A DNA stretch of 64,000 nt from Clostridiales bacterium (GTDB lineage Bacteria; Bacillota; Clostridia; Lachnospirales; Lachnospiraceae). Each line of letters starts with the position of its first letter. The stretch's first letter is position 1. The notes below the pieces were generated by a model. It made no database searches. It was not told the DNA's origin and saw only the letters and a list, made by a program, of their open reading frames with translations. Positions 7,982-15,269 of the stretch are shown in pieces. Where the stretch lies: NCBI GenBank assembly GCA_018374355.1, contig JAHAFI010000001.1:206450-270449 (forward strand), in the 5' to 3' direction. The position numbers and the translations under genes were made by a program.

Positions 7982-9343
7982 ATGGAAAGTGAAAAGAAAA
8001 AAATTCGTATGGTAGCGCTGGATTTGGACGGGACCGTATTCAATGAAGCGAAGATTATCACAGACCATACCAAAGATATATTGGAAAAGGCCAGCAGACA
8101 GGGTGTTGTGGTGCTGCCTGCCACCGGACGGCCTGAGATTGGCCTGCCAAAGGATTTTCTGGAGATTCCGGGGATTCAGTATGCGCTTACAGCCAATGGC
8201 GCCAGAATCATTCAGGTGCCTTCGGGAAAGGTTATGTACGAAGAACTGATTCCTTGGGATGCGGCGGTCCGGGCCATTCACCTGATGCAACAGTGGGAAG
8301 GCTGTGTATGGGAGGTCTATTTTGACGGAAAAGCTTATGTGGAGGACGGCGAATATCACATACTGTACCACCCGGATATTTCCCCCGCGATGCTGGCATA
8401 TATCCGCAGCTCCCGCATTTTTCTGAAAGGGCTGTTGGAGAAAATCGAGAGAGAACAGATCGGGCTGGAAAAAATCAACATGATGTTTGAAGACACCGCC
8501 AAACGAAATGAAAAAATGAAGGAGCTTCAGGAAAAATTTCCGGAGCTGGCTGTCCGGTGCGCCACAACCTTCAATATTGAAATCAATTCTGCAAAGGCCG
8601 GGAAGGGTATCGGCTTGCAGGCGCTGGGGAAACTTCTGGGAATCGATAAAGAAGAAATCATGGCCTGCGGTGATGCCGCCAATGACTGGAATATGCTGGA
8701 AATGGCAGGATTTCCGGTGGTTATGGCAAACGGTGATGAGGAGACGAAAAAGCTGGCAGCATTTATCACCCGCTCCAATGAGGAAGACGGTGTAGCCTAT
8801 GCGGTGGAGCAGTTTGTTCTGGATCCTGTCTGGGAGATAGTGCCGGCGGCTAGGAAAGACCTGCCGCAGATTATGGAAATCATCTGTCAGGCGCAGGAAG
8901 ATATGAAGGCGGAGGGAATTCCCCAGTGGCAGGATGGATACCCTTCCGAAGAGGATTTTAGAAAGGATCTGGAAGAAAATAGCTGCTATATCCTGAAGGA
9001 AGAGGGAAAAATCCTTGCAGTGGGAACCTTACACATGGGGACGGACCCAAATTACCTTGTGATTCAGGATGGAAACTGGAAAAGCGAAGAGCCCTACGGG
9101 ACAATTCACCGACTGGCGGTGGCCAGAGAGGCGAAATGCCGCGGAATTGCGGGATACTTTTATGACCGGATGGAAAGGATCTGCCGGGAGCAGGGAATGA
9201 AAAGCATGAGAATCGACACCCACAGGGAAAACAAAAAAATGCAGGAATGGATCCGCAAGCAGGGATTTGTCCGCTGCGGAACGATATTTGTGGAGGACGG
9301 TACGCCCCGGGATGGTTTTGAAAAATCCCTGTCCACCCTTTAA
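7982..9343 (+). CDS. HAD (Cof-type) phosphatase fused to GNAT acetyltransferase
   Basis: Residues 1-270 are a type IIB HAD phosphatase. Motif I is LDLDGTVF, a conserved Thr lies in PATGRP, a Lys lies in the SAKAGKG region, and the acidic motif is CGDAANDWNM. A GNAT acetyltransferase domain covers about 280-453 (HRLAVAREAKCRGIAGYF is the acetyl-CoA loop). The ATG at 7982 has AGGAG 7 nt upstream, so I reject the in-frame ATG 15 codons earlier. Cof-type enzymes act on sugar phosphates or similar metabolites; the acetyltransferase substrate is unknown. The reading frame is continuous across the junction, so this is a true fusion. Confidence 0.88.
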   Translation: MESEKKKIRMVALDLDGTVFNEAKIITDHTKDILEKASRQGVVVLPATGRPEIGLPKDFLEIPGIQYALTANGARIIQVPSGKVMYEELIPWDAAVRAIHLMQQWEGCVWEVYFDGKAYVEDGEYHILYHPDISPAMLAYIRSSRIFLKGLLEKIEREQIGLEKINMMFEDTAKRNEKMKELQEKFPELAVRCATTFNIEINSAKAGKGIGLQALGKLLGIDKEEIMACGDAANDWNMLEMAGFPVVMANGDEETKKLAAFITRSNEEDGVAYAVEQFVLDPVWEIVPAARKDLPQIMEIICQAQEDMKAEGIPQWQDGYPSEEDFRKDLEENSCYILKEEGKILAVGTLHMGTDPNYLVIQDGNWKSEEPYGTIHRLAVAREAKCRGIAGYFYDRMERICREQGMKSMRIDTHRENKKMQEWIRKQGFVRCGTIFVEDGTPRDGFEKSLSTL

Positions 9344-9357
9344 ACGGGTGACAGGGA
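9326..9357 (-). terminator. Terminator of the minus-strand GNAT gene
   Basis: The stem TCCCTGTC/GACAGGGA extends through ACCC/GGGT with one bulge, and reading on the minus strand it is followed by ATTTTTC. It overlaps the stop codon of the convergent HAD-GNAT gene, and may also end that transcript, though the plus-strand side lacks a T run. Confidence 0.75.
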
Positions 9358-9365
9358 TACCAAAA

Positions 9366-9935
9366 TCAATATTCCGGAGGTAATTCAGGATAAGGGATAA
9401 AAGGCTTTGGATGTTCCGGATGGTCGGTCAGGAATTTTTCCATCCAAACCATGTCCTGCCATTTTCCCAGCTTGTACCCGGATTTGTGAAAATGGCCGCA
9501 CTCCTGATAGCCCATGGCAGTATGAAATGCAATACTGACCGGATGGGGGTAAGCGATACAGGCACAGGCGTTGACCACATGCTGGCGGCGCAGAAGAGCT
9601 TCCAGATGTTCGTAGAGCATACGCCCGATTCCCTGATGATGGCAATGGGGCGCAAGATAAATACTGGTCTCCACAGACCAGCAGTAGGCGTCCTGTATTT
9701 TGAAGGGAGAGGCGTAGGTGTAGCCGATGATTTTTCCATCCTTCACGGCGGCAAGCCATGGATAGGAGGACATAATGTGACGGATTTTTTCCTGAAAGCT
9801 TTCGATGGAAGGCACGGCCCATTCAAAGGACACGGCTGTATTTTCAATGTAGGGAGCAAAGATTGCCAAAAGCTCCGAAGCGTCCGCCTCTGTTACGGGA
9901 CGGATGGTGATATTTTCTGGTGTGGTTGTATGCAT
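9366..9935 (-). CDS. GNAT acetyltransferase, phosphinothricin-acetyltransferase-like
   Basis: The 189-residue protein matches the PAT/YwnH branch of GNAT enzymes: ITIRPVTEADASELLAIF at the N-terminus, the ENTAVSFEW motif, the CoA loop HHQGIGRMLYEHLE, and a C-terminal HFHKSGYKLGKWQDMVWM segment typical of the group. Relatives acetylate phosphinothricin, methionine sulfoximine or related amino acids, so an amino-acid analogue is the likely acceptor. It is transcribed alone and ends at the terminator shared with the HAD-GNAT gene. Confidence 0.85.
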   Translation of the reverse strand: MHTTTPENITIRPVTEADASELLAIFAPYIENTAVSFEWAVPSIESFQEKIRHIMSSYPWLAAVKDGKIIGYTYASPFKIQDAYCWSVETSIYLAPHCHHQGIGRMLYEHLEALLRRQHVVNACACIAYPHPVSIAFHTAMGYQECGHFHKSGYKLGKWQDMVWMEKFLTDHPEHPKPFIPYPELPPEY

Positions 9936-9953
9936 GATGATTCCTCCGCAAAA

Positions 9954-9980
9954 ATGACTAGGACAGAGTCCTGAATAGCC
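9954..9980 (+). repeat. Partial copy of the dispersed palindromic repeat
   Basis: TGACTA followed by GGACAGAGTCCTGAATAG closely matches the right end of the repeats at 39394 and 40425. The left half is absent. Confidence 0.55.
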
Positions 9981-10046
9981 GAAAAAGATACTGCTATGGT
10001 ACGCCGACAGCAGGCAAAAGTCAAGCTGTAACGATTATGTTTGCGA

Positions 10047-10084
10047 GTGAACGGTAACAACTAGCTGCTGTTCACTCCGTTCAC
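10047..10084. repeat. Inverted repeat upstream of guaA
   Basis: GTGAACGG pairs perfectly with CCGTTCAC across 22 nt, which themselves include CTGCTGTTCAC. This is the main visible structure in the 292-nt gap before the GMP synthase gene; there is no recognisable purine riboswitch core in it. Confidence 0.45.
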
Positions 10085-10155
10085 AGCAACACGCTTCGCG
10101 ATGCACACAAAATGTGATTTCATCCCATTTTGGCGTTGTATGTCTCGGGATTGAC

Positions 10156-10184
10156 TTGTATAAATGAAAAAAATAAGTTATTAT
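10156..10184 (+). promoter_or_regulatory. Promoter of guaA
   Basis: TTGTAT-N17-TATTAT ends 43 nt before the guaA start codon. An overlapping TTGACT five bases upstream would need a 22-nt spacer, so the first pair is preferred. Confidence 0.5.
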
Positions 10185-10227
10185 GTAAAAAGAAATATTG
10201 GTATTTTAGCAAAGGAGATCAGATAGA

Positions 10228-11532
10228 ATGAAACAGGACATGATTGTAATTCTGGATTTGGGAAGTACAGAAAACACGAAGCTGGCAAGAGCAATCCGCG
10301 ATATCGGAGTATACAGCGAAATCTACCCTCATGATATCACACCGGAAGAGGTCAGAGAACTTCCAAATGTAAAAGGTATCATCGTAAACGGCGGAGAAAA
10401 CAGAGTGGTTGACGGCTTGGAAATCGATATTCATCCGGGGCTGTATGAACTGGGAATTCCGATGCTGGCTGCTGACCATGAAAAAGCATCCTGCGAAAAG
10501 ATTGCCGTATGGCCGGAGTGTGAAGAAGAGCTTCGGGAAGCGGTAAGACCGTTTGTATTTGACGTCTGCAAGGCAGAAGCAAACTGGAATATGAAAAACT
10601 TCGTGGAAGATCAGGTAGAATTGATTCGTCAGCAGGTGGGAGACAAAAAAGTTCTGCTGGCTCTGTCCGGGGGTGTAGACAGCTCCGTTGTGGCGGCTAT
10701 GCTGGTAAAAGCAATCGGAAATCAGCTCACCTGTGTTCATGTTAACCATGGACTGATGAGAAAAGGAGAATCCGAAAGCGTAGTAGAAGTATTCAGAAAC
10801 CAGTTGAATGCAAATCTGGTTTATGTGGATGCAACAGAACGTTTTCTGGGAAAACTGGCAGGCGTGGCTGAACCGGAAGAAAAGAGAAAAATCATCGGTG
10901 CGGAATTTATCCGCGTATTTGAGGAAGAAGCGAGAAAGCTGGACGGCATCGAGTTTCTGGGTCAGGGAACTATTTACCCGGATATCGTGGAGAGCGGAAC
11001 CAAAACTGCAAAGGTGGTAAAATCCCATCACAACGTAGGCGGCCTGCCGGAAGATCTGCAGTTCAAACTGGTAGAGCCTCTGAAACAGCTTTTCAAAGAC
11101 GAAGTTCGTGCCTGCGGCGTAGAACTGGGTCTGCCGCATGACATGGTATACCGTCAGCCATTCCCGGGACCGGGACTGGGAGTAAGATGTCTCGGTGAAA
11201 TCACCAGAGAACGTCTGGAAGCGGTTCGTGAGTCCGATGCAATCTTGAGAGAAGAGTTTGCAAATGCAGGACTGGACAAAACGGTATGGCAGTATTTTAC
11301 TGTTGTACCAGATTTTAAATCTGTTGGCGTGAAGGATAATGCGAGATGCTTTGAGTATCCGGTGATTCTCCGCGCGGTGAATACCATTGATGCGATGACA
11401 GCAAGTATTGAACAGATTGAGTGGCCGGTGCTTTTGAAGATTACGGATAGGATTTTGAAAGAAGTGAAGAATGTTAATAGAGTTTGTTATGATCTGAGTC
11501 CTAAGCCTTGTGCTACGATTGAATGGGAATAA
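10228..11532 (+). CDS. guaA: GMP synthase with collapsed glutaminase domain
   Basis: The C-terminal 300 residues are an ordinary XMP amidating synthase: PP-loop SGGVDSS (147-153), KSHHNVGGLP, RQPFPGPGLGVR, and the ending KPCATIEWE. The N-terminal amidotransferase domain is reduced to about 120 residues compared with about 200 usually. It keeps the first strands (IVILDLG, GIIVNGG), but where the nucleophile elbow GVCYG should stand it reads MLAADHEKASCEK, and the HPE segment with the catalytic His and Glu is absent. Total length is 434 residues instead of about 515. It should still make GMP from XMP with ammonia, but not from glutamine on its own. Ribosome binding site AAAGGAG. Confidence 0.92.
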   Translation: MKQDMIVILDLGSTENTKLARAIRDIGVYSEIYPHDITPEEVRELPNVKGIIVNGGENRVVDGLEIDIHPGLYELGIPMLAADHEKASCEKIAVWPECEEELREAVRPFVFDVCKAEANWNMKNFVEDQVELIRQQVGDKKVLLALSGGVDSSVVAAMLVKAIGNQLTCVHVNHGLMRKGESESVVEVFRNQLNANLVYVDATERFLGKLAGVAEPEEKRKIIGAEFIRVFEEEARKLDGIEFLGQGTIYPDIVESGTKTAKVVKSHHNVGGLPEDLQFKLVEPLKQLFKDEVRACGVELGLPHDMVYRQPFPGPGLGVRCLGEITRERLEAVRESDAILREEFANAGLDKTVWQYFTVVPDFKSVGVKDNARCFEYPVILRAVNTIDAMTASIEQIEWPVLLKITDRILKEVKNVNRVCYDLSPKPCATIEWE

Positions 11533-11540
11533 AATAAGAG

Positions 11541-11590
11541 AAGCCGGGAAATCCTTAAAAATAAAGGAAATTCCCGGCTTTATTTGTTTT
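11541..11590 (+). terminator. Intrinsic terminator of guaA
   Basis: AAGCCGGGAA pairs with TTCCCGGCTT, with additional pairing inside, followed by TATTTGTTTT. It begins 8 nt after the guaA stop codon. Confidence 0.9.
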
Positions 11591-11691
11591 GGTGGAACTG
11601 AAATGGAACTAAAATGCGGAAATACGGATATATTAATCGTGGTTAGTGAAAATTAACCGCCTGAAAAAAGCCTAAAGTTAGCTAAAACTAA

Positions 11692-11856
11692 CACATTATA
11701 CAGACCTTTAACTGGAAATTTCAGGCTGCTGAGACAGCAGATGCGTCAATTTTGGAGGCTATTGCAGTGATGACGGCGACGGTTATCGGGCTGATTGCAA
11801 ATACGAAGAAGAAATTGAAAACAGAATATATGAATAAGACTGTGACAATGCTTTGA
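11692..11856 (+). pseudogene. Possible C-terminal remnant of a membrane or surface protein
   Basis: A frame open from a stop at 11689 to the stop at 11854 encodes 54 residues ending in a polar ETADAS stretch, a hydrophobic helix (ILEAIAVMTATVIGLIA) and a basic KKKLK tail. This looks like the anchor end of a surface protein, without a clear sorting motif. There is no start codon or ribosome binding site, and a terminator-like hairpin follows at 11867. The preceding 100 nt hold two small inverted repeats (GGTTA...TAACC near 11641; GTTAG...CTAAC near 11678). This is a weak call. Confidence 0.3.
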
Positions 11857-11866
11857 TCTATGAAAT

Positions 11867-11913
11867 GGCCTTGATGGAAAAGAAAGTTGTTCTTTTTTAC
11901 CGGGGCCTTTTTT
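11867..11913 (+). terminator. Terminator-like hairpin
   Basis: GGCC...GGCC encloses AAAAGAA/TTCTTTT around a 5-nt loop, followed by TTTTTTG. It sits directly after the small remnant frame and directly before the -10 box (TATAAT, 11916-11921) that probably serves the GNAT gene at 11973. Confidence 0.5.
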
Positions 11914-11972
11914 GTTATAATGAAAAAAAAATCTGGATGACAGATGATAAGGATTACAGGAGGTATCGGAAC

Positions 11973-12602
11973 ATGGAAATTCCGCATCTGCATTTTTTTA
12001 TGGTTTGCTTTTCGCCGAATAAAAAGGCTTTCAGTCATTTACCCGATGGATTTTATCTTCGAAATCCTCGGAGAGATGAATTAGATGTCTGGAAGCTGTT
12101 AGCAATAAAGGACTCTCGCTTTTTTGATTTTATGACTGAATATTACGGACAGGTATATGCTGATCGGGAAGCCGAATTCTTTCAGCAGTGTCTTTTTGCC
12201 TGCAATGAGGAAGACAAGCCGGTAGGAACTCTTTTTGCATGGAGAGCTTATGAAAGCATCTGGTCTCTCCAATGGTTTCATGTTTTGCCGGAATATCAGG
12301 GCAGAGGAATTGGGAGAGCATTGATGTCAGAAGCGCTCGGGTCTCTCAACCAAAACAACTATCCGGTTTACATACATACGCATCCTACAGGTAATCATGC
12401 AATCAAGCTGTATACGGATTTTGGTTTTCGCTTTATCTCTGAGCCTGCAAAAATCGGATATCGGCCCAATGATTACTATGAGGCATTACGTTACCTTGAG
12501 GCGACAGTCCCGCAGGAGGTTTATAAGCAGTTGCCCGCTCCCGTGAAAGCACCGGAACGTCTGTTAAGGGAAACGCTTCTGACGAAATATGAGCAATTCT
12601 AA
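11973..12602 (+). CDS. GNAT N-acetyltransferase
   Basis: A 209-residue acetyltransferase of the GNAT fold. The acetyl-CoA binding loop is LPEYQGRGIGRALMSEAL, preceded by SLQWFHV as the beta-4 strand and followed by THPTGNHAIKLYTDFGF, the usual C-terminal helix-strand pair. I start at the ATG at 11973, 9 nt after AGGAGG; earlier in-frame ATGs would run through the hairpin and -10 box upstream. The acceptor is unknown. It is followed 93 nt later by the Bce-type response regulator, but there is no sign that the two are functionally tied. Confidence 0.83.
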   Translation: MEIPHLHFFMVCFSPNKKAFSHLPDGFYLRNPRRDELDVWKLLAIKDSRFFDFMTEYYGQVYADREAEFFQQCLFACNEEDKPVGTLFAWRAYESIWSLQWFHVLPEYQGRGIGRALMSEALGSLNQNNYPVYIHTHPTGNHAIKLYTDFGFRFISEPAKIGYRPNDYYEALRYLEATVPQEVYKQLPAPVKAPERLLRETLLTKYEQF

Positions 12603-12695
12603 CAGGGGTATAAGATGACGGTAAATGTCGGATGCCAGTATTCCCACCGCCGAAACTATGGGCAGGGGGCAACTTTTCAGGAAAGGAAATAATTT

Positions 12696-13367
12696 ATGTA
12701 CCGGATTTTAATCATAGAAGACGATTTTGCCCTTGCCGGGGCAATGAAAAAGCAAATGGAATCATGGGGAAACGAGGCTTTCTGCGTTCAGGATTTTCAG
12801 AATGTGCTCACAGAGTTTGCACAATACGATCCCCATATCGTGTTAGTGGATATTATGCTGCCATTTTTCAACGGATACCACTGGTGTACGGAAATCCGGA
12901 AAATTTCCGATGTGCCGATCGTATTTATCAGTTCGGCCTCCGACAATATGAATGTGATTATGGCGATGAATATGGGCGGCGATGACTTTATCCCGAAGCC
13001 TATTGATCTGGGAGTCATGACCTCCAAAATTCAGGCAATCCTCCGGCGGGCTTACGATATGGGAACAAAAATTCCTGTACTGGAGCATCGGGGAGCGATC
13101 CTGAACCTGAATGATACCACCCTTACTTATCAGGGAGAGCGCATTGAACTTACGAAAAATGATTTCCGCATTCTGCAGACCCTTCTGGAACATAAGGGTA
13201 AAATTGTAAGCCGGGAGACGCTGATGACGAAGCTCTGGCAGATGGATGCTTATGTGGAGGAAAATACGCTGACCGTAAATGTAAACAGGCTGAGAAAGAA
13301 GCTGGAAAATGCCGGGCTTGCCGGATTTATCACCACAAAAATCGGCAGCGGCTATATGGTAGAGTGA
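12696..13367 (+). CDS. bceR: BceR-like OmpR-family response regulator
   Basis: A 223-residue regulator with a receiver domain (acidic pair in IIEDDF, phospho-acceptor Asp52 in LVDIMLP, Lys in IPKPID) and a C-terminal winged helix (ELTKNDFRILQTLLE ... TVNVNRLRKKL). It is followed 9 nt later by an intramembrane-sensing kinase and then a BceAB-type transporter, the arrangement of antimicrobial-peptide detoxification modules in Firmicutes. A site resembling the BceR operator lies before the transporter genes at 14394-14407, which is its likely target. The symbol denotes family membership, not proven orthology. Confidence 0.88.
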   Translation: MYRILIIEDDFALAGAMKKQMESWGNEAFCVQDFQNVLTEFAQYDPHIVLVDIMLPFFNGYHWCTEIRKISDVPIVFISSASDNMNVIMAMNMGGDDFIPKPIDLGVMTSKIQAILRRAYDMGTKIPVLEHRGAILNLNDTTLTYQGERIELTKNDFRILQTLLEHKGKIVSRETLMTKLWQMDAYVEENTLTVNVNRLRKKLENAGLAGFITTKIGSGYMVE

Positions 13368-13376
13368 GGTTTTTAC

Positions 13377-14381
13377 ATGAAGCAGGAGAAATGGTATAAA
13401 ATATTGGGATATTATTTGCGGCAGCATGTGTTTTCCACAGTGGTTTTTCTGGGTTTCATCGGGATTTTTGCTATGGTTTTTCGGCTGTATGATTTAGAGG
13501 TGGAAGCCGTGTGGTATGCAGCAGGCCTTTGTATTCTGTTTGCCCTGTCGGTTTTAGCGGTTCATTTTGTTTTTTACTGGAAGGAGCACCGACAGCGGAT
13601 GCGGATTCTGAAAAATGTCAGTCTGCTGGCCGATGAACTTCCGGAGCCGAGAACACTGGTGGAAAAGGATTTGCAGGAGATGATCGGGGAATTGAACCGG
13701 ATGCTCGAGGAAAGTGAAACCGGAAGGCAGACGGATCGAAGAGAAAGCATGGACTATTACACCACATGGGTTCATCAGGTAAAAACTCCCATAGCGGCCA
13801 TGAAAATGATACTGGAGAGCGAGGATACGGAAGAATACCGGGAGCTTAGGGGAGAACTGTTTCGTATTGAGCAGTATGTGGAAATGGTTCTGAGCTATCT
13901 GAGGCTGGGCAGCGATACATCAGACTATGTATTCAAAGAATATGAGCTGGATTCCATTATCCGGCAGGCAATCCGCAAATACGCTCCGCAGTTCATCCGC
14001 CGGAAGATCCAGTTAAAATATGAGGGTACGGATCTCTCGGTTTTAACCGATGAAAAATGGCTGCTGTTTATCATTGAGCAGATGCTGTCCAACAGTATCA
14101 AGTACACACCCCATGGGGCGGTAACGATTACCGTAACCGGAGAGAAGATTTTGAAGATTGCCGATACGGGAATCGGGATTGCTCCGGAGGATATTCCCAG
14201 AATTTTTGAGAAGGGATTTACCGGATATAACGGCCGCATGGGCAGGAAGTCTACCGGGCTGGGGCTTTATCTGTGCAGGACTGCCGCAGACAGGCTTTCC
14301 CACAAAATCCAAGTGGAGTCCGTACCGGGGAAAGGCACGGTATTTTCCATTGACCTGCGCACCGGGGAACTGTTGGTATAA
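13377..14381 (+). CDS. bceS: BceS-like intramembrane-sensing histidine kinase
   Basis: The 334-residue kinase has two transmembrane helices near residues 17-37 and 43-63 with almost no extracellular loop, the hallmark of BceS-type kinases that sense through their partner transporter instead of by themselves. The H-box is WVHQVKTPIAAM with His133, the N-box is QMLSNSIKY, and the G-boxes are DTGIGIAPEDIPRIFEKGFTG and GLGLYL. It should phosphorylate the preceding regulator when the BceAB-like transporter engages a peptide antibiotic. The arrangement and length are standard for the family. Confidence 0.9.
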   Translation: MKQEKWYKILGYYLRQHVFSTVVFLGFIGIFAMVFRLYDLEVEAVWYAAGLCILFALSVLAVHFVFYWKEHRQRMRILKNVSLLADELPEPRTLVEKDLQEMIGELNRMLEESETGRQTDRRESMDYYTTWVHQVKTPIAAMKMILESEDTEEYRELRGELFRIEQYVEMVLSYLRLGSDTSDYVFKEYELDSIIRQAIRKYAPQFIRRKIQLKYEGTDLSVLTDEKWLLFIIEQMLSNSIKYTPHGAVTITVTGEKILKIADTGIGIAPEDIPRIFEKGFTGYNGRMGRKSTGLGLYLCRTAADRLSHKIQVESVPGKGTVFSIDLRTGELLV

Positions 14382-14393
14382 ACCCTATGTATC

Positions 14394-14407
14394 TTACAAA
14401 AATGTCA
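14394..14407. promoter_or_regulatory. BceR-type operator
   Basis: TTACA-AAAA-TGTCA matches the TNACA-N4-TGTAA inverted repeat described for BceR-like regulators in Bacillus at 9 of 10 informative positions, counting N as free. Two further TGTCA half-sites follow at 14423-14427 and 14439-14443. It lies 56 nt upstream of the -10 box of the transporter genes. Confidence 0.65.
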
Positions 14408-14411
14408 CTTC

Positions 14412-14459
14412 AAACGGCTGAAATGTCACTGGAATCAATGTCAGGCATTTTGGCCGTTT
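14412..14459 (+). other. Long hairpin between bceS and bceA overlapping the promoter
   Basis: A 16-bp stem (left arm 14412-14427, right arm 14444-14459; three G-U pairs allowed, 16-nt loop) ends just before TTGC and the TATAAT box at 14463-14468. It could terminate bceRS readthrough, with only a short T run (GTTTTGC), while its DNA also carries two TGTCA half-sites. The -35 region is weak (TGTCAG with an 18-nt spacer), as expected for an activator-dependent promoter. Confidence 0.5.
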
Positions 14460-14501
14460 TGCTATAATGAGACGGTAAAGAAATGAAGGAGGTCAAGGAA
14501 G

Positions 14502-15269
14502 ATGGCTATTTTAGAAGCAAAAAGTCTGAAAAAGATTTATACAACACGGTTCGGGGGAAATCAGGTACAGGCTCTGCAAAACGTATCCTTCTCCGTGGAA
14601 CAGGGAGAATATGTGGCAATCATGGGTGAGAGCGGCAGCGGAAAGACCACCCTGCTCAACATTCTCGCGGCTTTGGATAAACCCACGGGGGGTGAGGTGC
14701 TGCTGGACGGAAAACGTCTTTCGGAAGTTCGGGAAAAAGAACTTGCCGCTTTTCGCCGGGATAATCTGGGTTTTGTGTTTCAGGATTTTAATCTGCTGGA
14801 TACCTTCAGCATCCGGGACAACATTTTCCTTCCGCTGGTTCTGGCGGGAAAAAGCTATGAGGAGATGAACCGACGGCTGATGCCCATAGCGAAAAAACTG
14901 GGGATTACGGAGCTTTTGGGAAAGTTTCCCTATGAGATTTCCGGCGGACAGAAGCAGAGAACGGCAGTCGCCCGGGCGCTGATTACCAGCCCCAAACTGG
15001 TTCTTGCTGATGAACCCACCGGAGCGCTGGACTCCCGCTCCACCGACGGACTTCTGAGGATTTTTAATGATATCAATCAGAGCGGGCAGACCATTTTGAT
15101 GGTGACCCATTCCACGAAGGCGGCAAGCCATGCGGGGCGGGTACTGTTTATCAAGGACGGAGAGGTTTTCCATCAGATTTACCGGGGAAACAGCACCAAT
15201 GAGCAGATGTATCAGAAAATAGCCGATACGCTGATTCTGCTGGCGACGGGTGGTGAGCATCATGAATAA
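14502..15269 (+). CDS. bceA: BceA-like ABC transporter ATP-binding protein
   Basis: A 255-residue ATPase with Walker A GESGSGKTT, Q-loop in FQDFNLLD, signature SGGQKQR, Walker B LVLADEPTGALDS and the H-loop MVTHS. It belongs to the MacB/LolD-like branch that works with FtsX-fold permeases and not with solute importers. It is preceded by AAGGAGG and by the promoter described at 14412-14468. Its stop codon overlaps the start of the permease gene, so the two are translated together. It energises removal of peptide antibiotics from their lipid targets and signals flux to the BceS-like kinase. Confidence 0.92.
   Translation: MAILEAKSLKKIYTTRFGGNQVQALQNVSFSVEQGEYVAIMGESGSGKTTLLNILAALDKPTGGEVLLDGKRLSEVREKELAAFRRDNLGFVFQDFNLLDTFSIRDNIFLPLVLAGKSYEEMNRRLMPIAKKLGITELLGKFPYEISGGQKQRTAVARALITSPKLVLADEPTGALDSRSTDGLLRIFNDINQSGQTILMVTHSTKAASHAGRVLFIKDGEVFHQIYRGNSTNEQMYQKIADTLILLATGGEHHE

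Noticed and set aside
9936..10227. A purine riboswitch before guaA
   Set aside because: The conserved loop sequences and three-way junction of the purine aptamer are not present; only a simple inverted repeat and a promoter are visible.
10219..11139. A 306-codon open frame antisense to guaA
   Set aside because: It is an antisense shadow of a well-conserved synthase; the composition is unlike a real protein.
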